Source: Azospirillum brasilense (GTDB lineage Bacteria; Pseudomonadota; Alphaproteobacteria; Azospirillales; Azospirillaceae). Taken from it: a stretch of DNA of 64,000 bases. The stretch spans positions 1,243,001-1,307,000 of the forward strand of contig NZ_CP032345.1 of NCBI RefSeq assembly GCF_005222205.1. Direction: 5' to 3'. Below the pieces are notes generated by a model, which did not search any database, was not told where the DNA came from, and worked only from the letters and a program-made list of their open reading frames with translations. Both the position numbers and the translations under genes were made by a program. Below, piece after piece: positions 1 to 10,462 of this stretch (position 1 is the first letter of the stretch; every line of letters begins with the position of its first letter).

Positions 1-894
1 GCCCCGATCACCGCCCGCTTCGTCCACTCCGCCCCCGGCGCCGCCGACCGCTATCAGGTCGACACGCTCGGCAAGGCCGTGGAGGTCGCCCCCGGCGCCA
101 CCATCGAGCTGACCGACCGCCTGTTCGCCGGCGCCAAGCAGGTCCGCCTGCTGGACGAGTATTCGGACAAGCTGGGCATCGCCAACTTCGACCTGGCGAT
201 CGACTTCGGCTGGTTCTACTTCCTGACCAAGCCGTTCTTCTACGGGCTGGACCTGCTGGGCCGCCTGTTCGGTAACTTCGGCATCGCCATCCTGGTCTTC
301 ACCGTGATCGTCAAGGCGGCCTTCTTCCCGCTGGCCAACAAGTCCTATCACGCGATGGCCAAGATGAAGAAGCTGCAGCCCAAGATGATGGAGCTGCGCG
401 ACCGCTTCGGCGACGACAAGGTCCGCCTGAACCAGGAGATGATGGCGCTCTACAAGCGCGAGAAGGTCTCGCCGGTGTCGGGCTGCCTGCCGATCCTGAT
501 CCAGATCCCGGTCTTCTTCGCGCTGTACAAGGTGCTGTTCGTGACCATCGAAATGCGGCACGCGCCGTTCTTCGGCTGGATCCACGACCTGTCCGCGCCC
601 GATCCGACCACCATCTTCAACCTGTTCGGTCTGATCCCGTGGCAGCCGCCGCACATCCTGATGCTGGGCCTGTGGCCGATCATCATGGGCATCACCATGT
701 ACTTCCAGCAGAAGCTGAACCCGGCACCGCCCGATCCGGTGCAGCAGAAGGTGTTCCAGTTCCTGCCGATCATCTTCACCTTCATGCTCGCCAGCTTCCC
801 GGCTGGTCTGGTGATCTACTGGGCCTGGAACAACACCCTGTCCATCGCCCAGCAGTGGATCATCATGCGGCAGGACGGTGTGAAGGTGACCTGA
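1..894 (+). CDS. yidC: Membrane protein insertase YidC (C-terminal part)
   Basis: This is the C-terminal part of YidC, which inserts and folds inner-membrane proteins alone or with SecYEG. The frame is open from base 1, so the N-terminus and most of the periplasmic domain lie outside the window. About 297 codons are visible. They show the end of the periplasmic domain, then the conserved 60KD_IMP membrane core with hydrophobic segments near [60 protein letters not shown] and [21 protein letters not shown]. The cytoplasmic loop with KMKKLQPKM and the [12 protein letters not shown] element is typical. A strong terminator hairpin follows, and engB comes next as in many alphaproteobacteria. Confidence 0.97.
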   Translation, partial: APITARFVHSAPGAADRYQVDTLGKAVEVAPGATIELTDRLFAGAKQVRLLDEYSDKLGIANFDLAIDFGWFYFLTKPFFYGLDLLGRLFGNFGIAILVFTVIVKAAFFPLANKSYHAMAKMKKLQPKMMELRDRFGDDKVRLNQEMMALYKREKVSPVSGCLPILIQIPVFFALYKVLFVTIEMRHAPFFGWIHDLSAPDPTTIFNLFGLIPWQPPHILMLGLWPIIMGITMYFQQKLNPAPPDPVQQKVFQFLPIIFTFMLASFPAGLVIYWAWNNTLSIAQQWIIMRQDGVKVT

Positions 895-940
895 GGGTCC
901 TCTTCACCTGACACCCGGCTTCCCTGACTTCAGGGCATCG

Positions 941-990
941 ACCGCCGGCAAGCGCCTCCCTTGACGGGCGTTTGCCGGCGGTTATGTTTT
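941..990 (+). terminator. Rho-independent terminator after yidC
   Basis: A 16-bp inverted repeat (941-956 paired with 967-982, one G-U pair, 10-nt loop) is followed by a T-rich stretch. It also overlaps the TTG at 961 that could open the engB frame, which argues that engB starts further downstream. Confidence 0.75.
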
Positions 991-1038
991 GGGCCGGTCA
1001 CGATCATCCGCATCCCGTGTCTTTCGAAAGCGCCGTCC

Positions 1039-1701
1039 ATGACCTCTTCCAGCAGCTCCCCGATCTCCGGTTTCGACGAGGAGGCCCTGGAAGCGGGGCG
1101 GCTTCTGTTCGCCAAGGAATGCGATTTCATCTGGGGCGCCCAGACGGCGGAGCAGCTGCCGGAGGCCGACCTGCCGGAGGTCGCCTTCGCCGGGCGGTCC
1201 AACGTCGGCAAGTCCAGCCTCGTCAACGCGCTGACCGGGCGCAAGACGCTGGCCCGCACCTCCAACACGCCGGGCCGCACCCAGCAGCTCAACTTCTTCA
1301 ATCTCGGCAACCGGCTGAAGCTGGTCGACATGCCCGGCTACGGCTACGCCAAGGAATCGAAGGAGAAGATCGAACTCTGGAACGACATGGTCCGCCGCTT
1401 CCTGCGCGGCCGCGTCACGCTGCGCCGGGCGCTGGTGCTGGTCGATTCGCGCCATGGGCTGAAGCCCAACGACGAGGAGATCATGACGATGCTCGATCAG
1501 GCGGCGGTGCCCTACGTCGTCGTCCTGACCAAGTCGGACAAGGTGCGGTCGCAGGAACTGGCCGAGGTGAGCAAGCGCACCGTGGCGGCGCTGAAGAAGC
1601 ACCCCGCCGCCTTCCCGGAGATCCACGCCACCAGCTCCGAGAAGGGCCAGGGCATCGCGGAGCTGCGGGCCAGCCTCGCCCAGCTCGCCAGCCTGGGGTG
1701 A
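1039..1701 (+). CDS. engB: Ribosome biogenesis GTP-binding protein EngB/YsxC (YihA)
   Basis: This is a TRAFAC-class GTPase needed for late assembly of the 50S ribosomal subunit and usually essential. The 220-residue product has G1 GRSNVGKSSL, the switch region with TSNTPGRTQQLNFF, G3 DMPGYGYA, G4 TKSDK and G5-like ATSSEKGQG. I chose the ATG at 1039 because the longer TTG start at 961 falls inside the yidC terminator hairpin. The resulting length fits the family with a short serine-rich N-terminal tail. The next gene begins 4 nt after its stop codon, so the two are probably co-transcribed. Confidence 0.93.
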   Translation: MTSSSSSPISGFDEEALEAGRLLFAKECDFIWGAQTAEQLPEADLPEVAFAGRSNVGKSSLVNALTGRKTLARTSNTPGRTQQLNFFNLGNRLKLVDMPGYGYAKESKEKIELWNDMVRRFLRGRVTLRRALVLVDSRHGLKPNDEEIMTMLDQAAVPYVVVLTKSDKVRSQELAEVSKRTVAALKKHPAAFPEIHATSSEKGQGIAELRASLAQLASLG

Positions 1702-1705
1702 CCCG

Positions 1706-2974
1706 ATGGCCTTCGAGCTGACGCCGGCCCTGCTGTTCCTCATCCAGGCCATCCTGCTGATCGCCGGCCCGTTCCTGCTGTGGCGGTTGTCCGGCCTGAA
1801 GCATGTGGTTCCGATGGTGGTCATCCAGATCCTGTTCGGGATCGCGCTCGGCCCGTCGGTTCTCGGGCAGGCCGCGCCGGAACTCTGGCAGCCGCTGTTC
1901 GCCAAGGGGTCTCTGGCGCCGCTCTCAGGGCTGGCTCTGCTCGCCGTGGTCTTCTTCGCCTTCCTGACCGGGCTGCATCTCGATCTGGAGGAGTTCAAGG
2001 GGCGCGGGCGCGCCTTCGTCGGGATCAGCCTGTCGAGCATGATGGTGCCGACGCTGCTCGGCGGGGCGCTCGGCTGGTGGATCGTCGGCGCCTTTCCCGG
2101 GATGGCCGGGCCGAAGGCCGACCCGCTGCTGTTCGCCGCCGGCTTCGGCATCTGCGTCGGGGTGACCGCCCTGCCGGTGCTGGGCGCCATCCTGCGCGAG
2201 ATGGGCCTGATCGGGGAGCGGGTCGGGCGGCTGGCGCTGGGCTATGCGGCGGTCAACGACGCGCTGCTGTGGATTCTCATCACCGCCGTGCTGGCCCTGG
2301 CGGCGGGGGGCAGCGGCGGCTTCGCCGGGGTGGCGTGGATCGCCGTCCTCGGCTTCGCCTATCTCGCCGCGACGGAGCTGTTCGCGCGTCCCCTGCTGAC
2401 CCGGCTGATGAACCGCATCGCCCCGGACGGCGCGGTCGGCGACATGGTGGTGGTGGTCACCTGCGCCGCTCTGCTGGGCTCTGCCGCGGTGACGGAGCTG
2501 ATCGGGCTGCACTACATCCTGGGCGCCTTCGTCGCCGGCACGGTCATGCCGCGGCGGCTGGCGGCGGCCATCCTGGACCGGCTGGAGCATTTCGCCACGC
2601 TGATCCTGCTGCCCTTCTTCTTCACCCTGACCGGTCTGAAGGTCAATCTCGACCTCGCCGCCGCGGCGCAATGGTGGGTCTTCGCGCTGGCGACGGTGGC
2701 GACCATCCTGGGCAAGGTGCTGGGCACCGCCCTGCCCGCCCGGCTGTCGGGCGAGAGCGCCGCCGATTCCTGGCGGCTCGGCACGCTGATGTCCTGCAAG
2801 GGGCTGATGGAGGTCATCGTCCTGACCATCCTGCTGGAGGCTGGGGTTCTGTCGGACGCCTGCTTCTCCGCCATGGTGCTGATGGCGGTGGTGGTCACCG
2901 CGCTGACCCAGCCGATGACCCTGCTGGCCGGGCGGATCGCCGGCCATCGGACGGGCCACGCCGGCACAGCCTGA
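1706..2974 (+). CDS. Cation/proton antiporter, CPA2 (Na+/H+ exchanger) family
   Basis: This 422-residue polytopic inner-membrane protein has about 12-13 hydrophobic segments across its whole length. It matches the Na_H_Exchanger fold of CPA2 antiporters (KefB/GerN type). Conserved-looking elements are [16 protein letters not shown] in the first half, [14 protein letters not shown] in the middle, and [15 protein letters not shown] followed by [14 protein letters not shown]. No RCK/TrkA-N nucleotide-binding domain follows, so it is a transporter core only. The exchanged cation (Na+, K+ or other) cannot be told from the sequence. It is not part of the usual yidC-engB-argB neighbourhood and looks like a local insertion there. 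Confidence 0.85.
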   Translation: MAFELTPALLFLIQAILLIAGPFLLWRLSGLKHVVPMVVIQILFGIALGPSVLGQAAPELWQPLFAKGSLAPLSGLALLAVVFFAFLTGLHLDLEEFKGRGRAFVGISLSSMMVPTLLGGALGWWIVGAFPGMAGPKADPLLFAAGFGICVGVTALPVLGAILREMGLIGERVGRLALGYAAVNDALLWILITAVLALAAGGSGGFAGVAWIAVLGFAYLAATELFARPLLTRLMNRIAPDGAVGDMVVVVTCAALLGSAAVTELIGLHYILGAFVAGTVMPRRLAAAILDRLEHFATLILLPFFFTLTGLKVNLDLAAAAQWWVFALATVATILGKVLGTALPARLSGESAADSWRLGTLMSCKGLMEVIVLTILLEAGVLSDACFSAMVLMAVVVTALTQPMTLLAGRIAGHRTGHAGTA

Positions 2975-2990
2975 ACCCGTCAGGCGGGTT
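2974..2990. terminator. Small hairpin between convergent genes
   Basis: AACCCG (2974-2979) and CGGGTT (2985-2990) form a 6-bp stem with a 5-nt loop between the stop codons of the antiporter and the convergent small gene. The stem is short and the T-run is weak, so a terminator role is tentative. Confidence 0.35.
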
Positions 2991-2993
2991 TCC

Positions 2994-3224
2994 TCAGCCG
3001 GGCTTGCGCACGTTCCCGGTCACCACCGGATCGGCGCCCGGCCCCTCGGATCCGGCCTTTCCACCCCCGCGCGCCTGCTCCTTCAGCGCCTTGTTAGCCT
3101 CCGTCACCTCCTGGGCGTCGGGGGAGCCGTAGATCTCCTCGGCCCGCCGGGCGGTCTCCTCCATCTCGGCCTTGTGGGCCTCGGTGAAGGGGTTGCGCGG
3201 CGTCGGCATGATGCGGTCGTTCAT
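2994..3224 (-). CDS. Small hydrophilic protein of unknown function
   Basis: This is a predicted 76-residue charged protein beginning [13 protein letters not shown]. It has a helical, Glu/Lys/Ala-rich middle ([19 protein letters not shown]) and a Gly-rich tail. I recognise no family. I chose the ATG at 3224 because an AAGGA-like ribosome binding site precedes it and the product then starts with a simple polar N-terminus; the frame could extend to 3320. It is convergent with the antiporter and divergent from argB. Expression is plausible but unproven. Confidence 0.55.
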   Translation of the reverse strand: MNDRIMPTPRNPFTEAHKAEMEETARRAEEIYGSPDAQEVTEANKALKEQARGGGKAGSEGPGADPVVTGNVRKPG

Positions 3225-3392
3225 GGCGGGGTCCTTGCTGGCTCGTCCTGCTTTGGCGAACCGCCGGGCGCCGCAAGGGTTCCCGGACGCGGCACCTGCC
3301 TGAAAAAGCCCCCTAGGCACCCCCGGCGCTTTCCGTTAAAGAGTCGGCGGAATCTCACCCGACTGGCCCACCCCGACGAACGGCTCCATCCC

Positions 3393-4292
3393 GTGCAGAA
3401 CACGACCCGCGACGAGTGGCTCGCCAAGGCCCGCACCCTGTCCGAAGCCCTGCCCTATATGCGCCGCTACGCCGGGCGCACCTTCGTCATCAAGTACGGC
3501 GGCCACGCCATGGGTGACGACAGCCTGGCGGAGAAGTTCGCCCGCGACATCGTCCTGCTGAAGCAGGTCGGCATCAACCCCGTGGTCGTGCACGGCGGCG
3601 GCCCGCAGATCGGACAGATGCTGCAGCGGCTGGCCATCAAGTCCAGCTTCATCGACGGCCTGCGCGTCACCGACAAGGAGACGGTCGAGGTGGTCGAGAT
3701 GGTGCTGGCCGGCTCCATCAACAAGCAGATCGTCGCCGCCATCAACAACGCGGGCGGCCGCGCCGTCGGCCTGTCGGGCAAGGACGGCAGCCTGATCACC
3801 GCGCGCAAGCTGCGCCGCACCCAGCGCGACCCGGACAGCAACATCGAGAAGGTGCTGGACCTCGGCTTCGTCGGTGAGCCCTATCAGGTGAACCCGCAGA
3901 TCATCACGTCGCTGGCCCAGTCGGACATCATCCCGGTCATCGCCCCCATCGGCTTCGACCGCAACGGCGACACCTACAACATCAACGCCGACACCGCGGC
4001 GGGCGCCGTCGCCTCGGCGCTGGGCGCCACCCGCTTCTTCCTGCTGACCGACGTCGCCGGCGTTCTGGACAAGAACAAGGAGCTGGTGCCGCGCCTGTCG
4101 CTGGATCAGGCGCGCGCCGCCATCGCCGACGGCACCGCCACCGGCGGCATGATCCCGAAGATCGAGACCTGCATCGACGCCGTCGAACAGGGTGTGGACG
4201 CCGCCGTCATCCTGGACGGCCGGGTGCCGCACGCCCTGCTGCTGGAGATCTTCACCGAGGGCGGGGCCGGCACGCTGATCGGCCGCGAGTGA
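3393..4292 (+). CDS. argB: Acetylglutamate kinase
   Basis: ArgB phosphorylates N-acetyl-L-glutamate with ATP, the second step of arginine biosynthesis. The 299-residue product has the amino-acid-kinase fold: the phosphate-binding lysine region [10 protein letters not shown], the glycine-rich substrate loop [11 protein letters not shown], the [12 protein letters not shown] segment, [10 protein letters not shown] and [10 protein letters not shown] near the C-terminus. Gly-Gly motifs and length fit the family. The frame is open well upstream, but a GTG at 3393 gives the usual ArgB N-terminus (Q-N-T-T-R-D-E-W) and no ATG lies nearby. The next gene follows after 24 nt. EngB-ArgB proximity is a familiar alphaproteobacterial arrangement. 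Confidence 0.95.
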   Translation: MQNTTRDEWLAKARTLSEALPYMRRYAGRTFVIKYGGHAMGDDSLAEKFARDIVLLKQVGINPVVVHGGGPQIGQMLQRLAIKSSFIDGLRVTDKETVEVVEMVLAGSINKQIVAAINNAGGRAVGLSGKDGSLITARKLRRTQRDPDSNIEKVLDLGFVGEPYQVNPQIITSLAQSDIIPVIAPIGFDRNGDTYNINADTAAGAVASALGATRFFLLTDVAGVLDKNKELVPRLSLDQARAAIADGTATGGMIPKIETCIDAVEQGVDAAVILDGRVPHALLLEIFTEGGAGTLIGRE

Positions 4293-4316
4293 CCGCGTAA
4301 GCGAAGGGGACCCGCC

Positions 4317-4634
4317 ATGTCCGACGTGCGCAAGGACCTGCTCCGCCAGATGAAGGCCATCCGCGAACGGATGGACCCGAAGCTCCTGGAGCGCGCCAAG
4401 CTGTCGGTCTTCGGCAAGGTCCCCTACGACCGCGACTCGGCGAAGGAAGCGGTCGGGCATTTCCTCGACTCCAAGGACGACGGCGGGGCCTTCCGGCGCA
4501 AGCTGGAGGCCGCGCTGCGCCAGGACGGCGCGCCCGTCGACCTTCCGGATGGGGACGCCGCGAGCGCCTCCTCTGGCACCGCTGAGGAGCCGCCCCAGCC
4601 GCGCAAGCCCCGCCGTTTCGGCCGCCTCCTCTAA
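4317..4634 (+). CDS. Hypothetical protein downstream of argB
   Basis: This 105-residue, highly charged protein starts MSDVRKDLLRQMKAIRERMDP. The N-terminal two thirds look helical and basic; the C-terminus is rich in Asp, Ala, Ser and Pro and ends with basic RKPRRFGRLL. There is no membrane segment or signal peptide. An AAGGGG ribosome binding site lies just before the ATG. It sits 24 nt after argB and 16 nt before the CorA-family gene, so the three probably share a transcript. I do not recognise a family and assign no function. Confidence 0.7.
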   Translation: MSDVRKDLLRQMKAIRERMDPKLLERAKLSVFGKVPYDRDSAKEAVGHFLDSKDDGGAFRRKLEAALRQDGAPVDLPDGDAASASSGTAEEPPQPRKPRRFGRLL

Positions 4635-4650
4635 AACCCAGGGGGCCGCC

Positions 4651-5634
4651 ATGCTCCACGTCTTCGCCTGCGACGGTGACCGGCTGCGCTGGGCCCGTGA
4701 GGCCGAGGGCGTCCGCACCCCGCTGCCCGCCGAGGCCGTCTGGCTCGACCTGCAGAACCCGACCCCGGAGGAGCTGGCCCGCGCCGAGGCGCTGATGGGC
4801 ATCACGCTGCCGACTCGGGAGCAGATGGCGGAGATCGAGGAATCGAGCCGCCTGCGCATCACCCCCGACGCCGTGCACATGACCGCGCTCGTCCTGATCT
4901 GGGCCGACACCGACCAGCCGCGCATCGTCCCGGTCAGCTTCGTCCTGGCCGGCGGACGGCTCGCCACCATCCACGCCGTCGACCCGCAGCCCTTCCTCGC
5001 CTTCCGCCGCCGCGTCACCCGCAACGGCGGCGCGGAGTTGACGGCCGAGGCGGTCCTCGCCGCCCTGCTGGACGGGGTGGTGGAGCGCACCGCCGCCGTC
5101 CTGCGCCGCGTCGGGCTGGAGCTGGACACCATGGGCAGCCGCGCCTTCCGCGGGCGCGCCCTGCCGGTCAAGGGCGAGCGGCGGAACGACGCCCGCACGC
5201 TGAAGCGCATCGGCCACACCGGCCACCTGATCGGCAAGGCGCATGTCAGCCTGTCGACGCTCAACCGCCTGCTGACCTTCCTGGCCCGCGGCGAGGGTTG
5301 GACCCCGGCCAAGCGGACCCGGCGCTGGGCGCGCGCCGCCCTGCAGGACGTGACGGGGCTCGGCGAGTACGCCCAGTTCCTCTCGGGGAAGGTCAGCCTG
5401 CTGCTGGACACCACGCTGGGCCGGATCAACGTGGAGCAGAACGAGATCATCAAGATCGTCTCGATCCTGACGGTCGCCCTGTTTCCGCCGACCCTGGTCG
5501 CCAGCATCTACGGCATGAATTTCGTCAACATGCCCGAGAAGAATTGGACCTTCGGCTACCCGCTGGCGGTGATGCTGATGATCCTGTCGGCGGCGCTGCC
5601 GATGATCTATTTCAAGCGGCGGCGCTGGCTGTAA
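4651..5634 (+). CDS. CorA-family magnesium/divalent metal transporter
   Basis: This 327-residue protein has a large cytoplasmic N-terminal domain and two transmembrane helices at the very C-terminus. The first ends in the family signature YGMN followed by F-V-N-M-P-E, and the protein closes with a basic R/K tail. This is the CorA/ZntB architecture of homopentameric Mg2+ (or Co2+, Ni2+, Zn2+) channels of the inner membrane. The opening residues MLHVFACDGDRL and the low similarity to classic CorA leave the ion uncertain. The frame extends upstream to 4549, but the ATG at 4651 follows a purine-rich GGGGGC stretch and gives a family-like start. Confidence 0.88.
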   Translation: MLHVFACDGDRLRWAREAEGVRTPLPAEAVWLDLQNPTPEELARAEALMGITLPTREQMAEIEESSRLRITPDAVHMTALVLIWADTDQPRIVPVSFVLAGGRLATIHAVDPQPFLAFRRRVTRNGGAELTAEAVLAALLDGVVERTAAVLRRVGLELDTMGSRAFRGRALPVKGERRNDARTLKRIGHTGHLIGKAHVSLSTLNRLLTFLARGEGWTPAKRTRRWARAALQDVTGLGEYAQFLSGKVSLLLDTTLGRINVEQNEIIKIVSILTVALFPPTLVASIYGMNFVNMPEKNWTFGYPLAVMLMILSAALPMIYFKRRRWL

Positions 5635-5646
5635 GCGTCACCGCGC

Positions 5647-5907
5647 TCAGCCGGCATGGGGCGAGGCGGTCTCGCTACCCCGCGCGCCGCCCAGCTTCTC
5701 CCGCGTCTCGGAGAACTGCTTGCGGACCTCGACCCACTCCTTGAGGATTTTCCCCAGCGCGAAGACGAGCAGGCCGTGCGCGGTGGTGATTTCCACGCCG
5801 ATCAGGTCCTCCAGCATGGTGTCGAACAGCTCCAGCAACGCGGTCAGCAGAAGGATCGCGGACAGGGCGATTTGAAGCAGCGAAGGGCAGCGGAAAAAGA
5901 GGGTCAT
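5647..5907 (-). CDS. Small membrane protein, unknown
   Basis: This predicted 86-residue protein has one or two hydrophobic segments near the N-terminus (LLQIALSAILLLTALLELF and HGLLVFALGKIL) and a soluble charged C-terminus. The arrangement suggests inner-membrane anchoring with a cytoplasmic tail, possibly of the phosphate-starvation-inducible (PsiE-like) or similar small membrane type. I cannot place it firmly. The ATG at 5907 has a GGTGAAA-like binding site; a TTG at 5922 would add five residues. It converges with the CorA gene, leaving only 12 nt between stop codons. Confidence 0.6.
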   Translation of the reverse strand: MTLFFRCPSLLQIALSAILLLTALLELFDTMLEDLIGVEITTAHGLLVFALGKILKEWVEVRKQFSETREKLGGARGSETASPHAG

Positions 5908-5995
5908 CGGTTTCACCGGCAATCGGGCGGCATACGGCGAAATCTATGACACAAGCCGGAGGCGCTGGGGAGCGGGGTTGTGGCAGCCCCGCGTC

Positions 5996-6538
5996 TTAAA
6001 CGACGGCGAGCACCAACGCCCAGCCGAGCACGACGAGGTTGACGGTCAACGTGACCGCCATGCCCGGCGCCCGCACATAGGGGTGGATCAGGTAGCCCGC
6101 CCAGAACAGCAGGCGGCCCAGCACGAACAGCGCGGTCGCCAGCCGGGCGAAGCCCAGGTCCGGCAGCGGCATCTGCGCGACCAGCGCGGCCAGGGCGGGC
6201 ACGAAGATCAACGTCTGCTCCACCGTGTTGGTCAGCACGCGCTGGCTGACCCGGTAGAAGCGCGACTCGGCGTCGTCGATGGGGTTCAGGGCGGCGGAGC
6301 GGGCGCGGGCGACCAGCACACCGCCCACCGTCAGGAACAGCACCAGCGCCGGCCAGAGGGCGAGCCGCCCCCAGAAGGCCATGCGCGCCCCCGGATCGGC
6401 GATGCCGGGCGGCGGCGCGAACAGCGGCGGCAGCAGCCACAGGGCCAGCAGCGCCACGGCCACCGCCGCGAGGTTGACGGTGGCCGCCAGACGCAGAAGA
6501 CGGGTCTTGGAGGGACGGGTCTCCGGGCCGGCGGCCAT
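5996..6538 (-). CDS. MAPEG family membrane protein
   Basis: This 180-residue integral membrane protein has four hydrophobic segments. The third region (RVLTNTVEQTLIFVPALAAL) carries the hallmark of MAPEG proteins (membrane-associated proteins in eicosanoid and glutathione metabolism), followed by LATALFVLGRLLFWAGY. Bacterial members are small inner-membrane proteins, some with glutathione transferase or peroxidase activity; most have unknown substrates. It is encoded only 6 nt after the accA frame in the transcribed sense would begin, so its stop lies upstream of accA's terminus on the same strand and a shared transcript is possible. Confidence 0.8.
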   Translation of the reverse strand: MAAGPETRPSKTRLLRLAATVNLAAVAVALLALWLLPPLFAPPPGIADPGARMAFWGRLALWPALVLFLTVGGVLVARARSAALNPIDDAESRFYRVSQRVLTNTVEQTLIFVPALAALVAQMPLPDLGFARLATALFVLGRLLFWAGYLIHPYVRAPGMAVTLTVNLVVLGWALVLAVV

Positions 6539-6544
6539 GGCGTC

Positions 6545-7501
6545 TTACCCCAGGCCCTTCTGGCCCATGTCGAGGAACTTCTGGCGGCGCTGGGCGCGGA
6601 TCGCCTCGCCGTCCAGCCCGTCGAGATCGCCCAGCGACTCCTCGATGGCGTCGCCGAGCGCCTTGACGGTCTCCGCCGGGTCGCGGTGGGCGCCGCCGAT
6701 CGGCTCGCTCACCACCCGGTCGATGACGCCGAGTTCCTTGAGGTCGTGGCTGATCAGGCGCAGCGCGACGGCGGCCTCACCGGCCATGTCGGGGTTGCGC
6801 CACAGGATCGACGCGCAGCCCTCCGGCGAGATGACGGAGTAGATGGCGTGCTCCAGCATCAGCACCCGGTCGGCCGTCGCGATGGCGATGGCGCCGCCCG
6901 AGCCGCCCTCGCCGATCACCGCGGCCACCATGGGCACGGACAGGCGCAGGCAGCGCTCGATGCTCTTGGCGATGGCCTCGGCCTGGCCGCGCTCCTCCGC
7001 CTGGACGCCGGGGAAGGCGCCGGCGGTGTCGACCAGCGAGACGACCGGCAGCGAGAAGCGGTCGGCGAGGTCCATCAGGCGCTGGGCCTTGCGGTAGCCC
7101 TCGGGCTTGGCCATGCCGAAGTTGTGGCGCACGCGCGTTTCGGTGTCGTGGCCCTTCTCCTGCCCGATCACCACGACCGAGCGGCCGCGGAAGCGGCCCA
7201 GCCCGCCGATGACCGCGCGGTCCTCGGCGAAGCCGCGGTCGCCGGCCAGCGGCGTGAAGTCGTCGATCAGCCCCTTCACATAGTCCAGACAGTGCGGACG
7301 GTTGGGGTGGCGGGCCACCTGCACCTTCTGCGCCGGGGTGAGCTTCGCGTAGGTCTGCCGGAGGAGCTTGTCGACCTTGGTCTGCAGCTTCGACACTTCG
7401 TCGGCGATGTTGATGTCGCCGGCGTTGGTCAGGTGGCGCAGTTCCTCGATCTTGCCTTCAAGCTCGGCGATCGGCTTTTCGAATTCCAGGAAGGTTTGCA
7501 T
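6545..7501 (-). CDS. accA: Acetyl-CoA carboxylase carboxyltransferase subunit alpha
   Basis: AccA pairs with AccD to move the carboxyl group from carboxybiotin to acetyl-CoA, making malonyl-CoA for fatty acid synthesis. The 318-residue product starts [20 protein letters not shown], the usual N-terminal helix. It contains the acyl-CoA-binding [17 protein letters not shown] region, [18 protein letters not shown], the oxyanion-hole glycines in [13 protein letters not shown] and [14 protein letters not shown]. Length matches the family. The frame runs 28 codons further upstream, but the ATG at 7501 gives the canonical start. The MAPEG gene follows 6 nt downstream on the same strand. Confidence 0.97.
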   Translation of the reverse strand: MQTFLEFEKPIAELEGKIEELRHLTNAGDINIADEVSKLQTKVDKLLRQTYAKLTPAQKVQVARHPNRPHCLDYVKGLIDDFTPLAGDRGFAEDRAVIGGLGRFRGRSVVVIGQEKGHDTETRVRHNFGMAKPEGYRKAQRLMDLADRFSLPVVSLVDTAGAFPGVQAEERGQAEAIAKSIERCLRLSVPMVAAVIGEGGSGGAIAIATADRVLMLEHAIYSVISPEGCASILWRNPDMAGEAAVALRLISHDLKELGVIDRVVSEPIGGAHRDPAETVKALGDAIEESLGDLDGLDGEAIRAQRRQKFLDMGQKGLG

Positions 7502-7588
7502 GCCGGAAGGATCACGGACCGAATAGGATAGGACGCGGACGTCGCGGACCGGCCTTGGTACCACGGTGCGCGGCGGCGATGCCACAGC

Positions 7589-8503
7589 TTATCGCGCGAA
7601 TCGCCGGCCAAAACTGACCAGAAGCACGCCCAGGACGATCACCGCCGCGCCGCCCCACACCCAGGGGGAATAGCGCTCGCCGAACAGCAGCGTCCCGGTG
7701 CCCAGCCCGACGGAGGTCGCCACGTAGCCGATCTGGCTGAGATAGACCGGCCCGGCGACGACCTGGAGGCGGAAATACAGCACGTAGGTCAGCGCCGTCA
7801 CCGCGATCTGGAGCAGGGCCAGTCCGGGCGCGAGACCCAGCGCCGGCAGCTCCGCCACCGCCCCGGTGCCGAGCAACGCCAGCGCGACCCAGCCCGCCCC
7901 GCCCAGCATGGTGCCCGCGGCCAGCGCCACCGGCTGCCCGCCCGGCGGCCACGCCATGGTGCGGTAGACGTTGCCCGCCGCAACCGCCGCCGGCATGACG
8001 AAGGCCAGCGCCATCCAGCCCGCCAGTTCGGGCGAGGGCAGGCTGCCGCGCGGCCCGACAATCATCAGCGCCCCGACGAAGCCCAGCAGGATGCCCGCCA
8101 CCCGGCCGCGGTCGGGCGTCTCGATCCGCACCGCCACGGCCATCAGCAGCGTCAGGATCGGCGGCAGCGTGTAGACCACCGCCGACAGCCCGGCCCCCAG
8201 CCAGGGCATGACGAAGAACAGCACCACGTTGGGCAGCGCCATCGACAGCAGCCCCGACACCGCGAAATAGCGCAGATACCGCCCGGTCAGGGGCATCGCC
8301 TGGCCTTTGACGCGCGCCAGCCCGGCCAGGATCACGCCGGCGCCCAGCATCATGGAGAAGGCCCAGGGCAGCGGCGGCACGCCGGCCGCCTGAGCGATCT
8401 TGGTGACCGGAAAGATCACCCCGATCAAGCCGCCGACCAGCAGCAGCAGCGCGAGCGACTCGGCCCCGCGCGAGGCCGGCGGGACGGTGGAGGGGGTGGA
8501 CAC
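7589..8503 (-). CDS. EamA-family (DMT superfamily) transporter
   Basis: This 304-residue inner-membrane protein has ten hydrophobic segments arranged as two EamA repeats of about 140 residues. The first holds LLLLVGGLIGVIFPVTKIAQAAG and the second begins near WMALAFVMPAAVAAGNVYRT. DMT transporters of this type export metabolites such as amino acids or nucleobases, but the substrate here cannot be predicted. It lies 87 nt upstream of accA on the same strand and is probably its own unit. An intergenic repeat pair follows on its promoter side. Confidence 0.85.
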   Translation of the reverse strand: MSTPSTVPPASRGAESLALLLLVGGLIGVIFPVTKIAQAAGVPPLPWAFSMMLGAGVILAGLARVKGQAMPLTGRYLRYFAVSGLLSMALPNVVLFFVMPWLGAGLSAVVYTLPPILTLLMAVAVRIETPDRGRVAGILLGFVGALMIVGPRGSLPSPELAGWMALAFVMPAAVAAGNVYRTMAWPPGGQPVALAAGTMLGGAGWVALALLGTGAVAELPALGLAPGLALLQIAVTALTYVLYFRLQVVAGPVYLSQIGYVATSVGLGTGTLLFGERYSPWVWGGAAVIVLGVLLVSFGRRFAR

Positions 8504-8626
8504 GGGAACGGAACCTCTGGCTCAGGACGCGGGCAGGCCAGCGAACATGGCGAAGCCCCCGCCTTTTGCCAAGCCGGTCGGGCAGGCTGGTAACGCGCCT
8601 GAGTGTTGCCCCCGCCCCGGCCCCGG

Positions 8627-8702
8627 CCCTCCCCCGCTTCGCAGGGGAGGGAGATGATCGCGAAGCGGCGGCAGTCCCCTCCCCTGCGAGAGCGGGGGAG
8701 GG
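8627..8702. repeat. Opposed pair of CCCTCCCCCGCT intergenic repeats
   Basis: Copy 1 (8627-8651) reads CCCTCCCCCGCT, TCG, CAGGGGAGGG and is itself palindromic. Copy 2 (8676-8702) is the same unit in reverse orientation with GAGA in its centre. Together they could fold into a long hairpin between the EamA gene start and the malate synthase stop. A third copy lies at 36366-36391, so this is a dispersed REP-like element. Confidence 0.75.
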
Positions 8703-8716
8703 TTAGGGTGGGGGCC

Positions 8717-10321
<1,605 letters not shown>

Positions 10322-10435
10322 GCGGTTCCCCCTGTTCGTCGCGAGAGCGGTCCGGCGCGGTCGCCAGCCAACCCCATTGGGACAAGGGCTATACCACAGC
10401 GGGAGAAGCCGCCATAGCCGGATTGGCATATTTTG

Positions 10436-10451
10436 AAAGGGACAACCCTTT
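10436..10451 (-). terminator. Probable terminator after xerD
   Basis: AAAGGG and CCCTTT with a 4-nt loop (10436-10451), read on the minus strand, are followed by an A/T-rich stretch (TCAAAATATGCC). It lies 12 nt beyond the xerD stop and before malate synthase. The stem is only 6 bp. Confidence 0.45.
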
Positions 10452-10462
10452 TGCGCGCAACA

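Noticed and set aside
961..1038. TTG start extending engB upstream
   Set aside because: It falls inside the yidC terminator hairpin, and the added residues are not family-like.
5978..7531. Plus-strand frame of about 517 codons opposite the MAPEG and accA genes
   Set aside because: Shadow frame; AccA motifs on the other strand are unambiguous.
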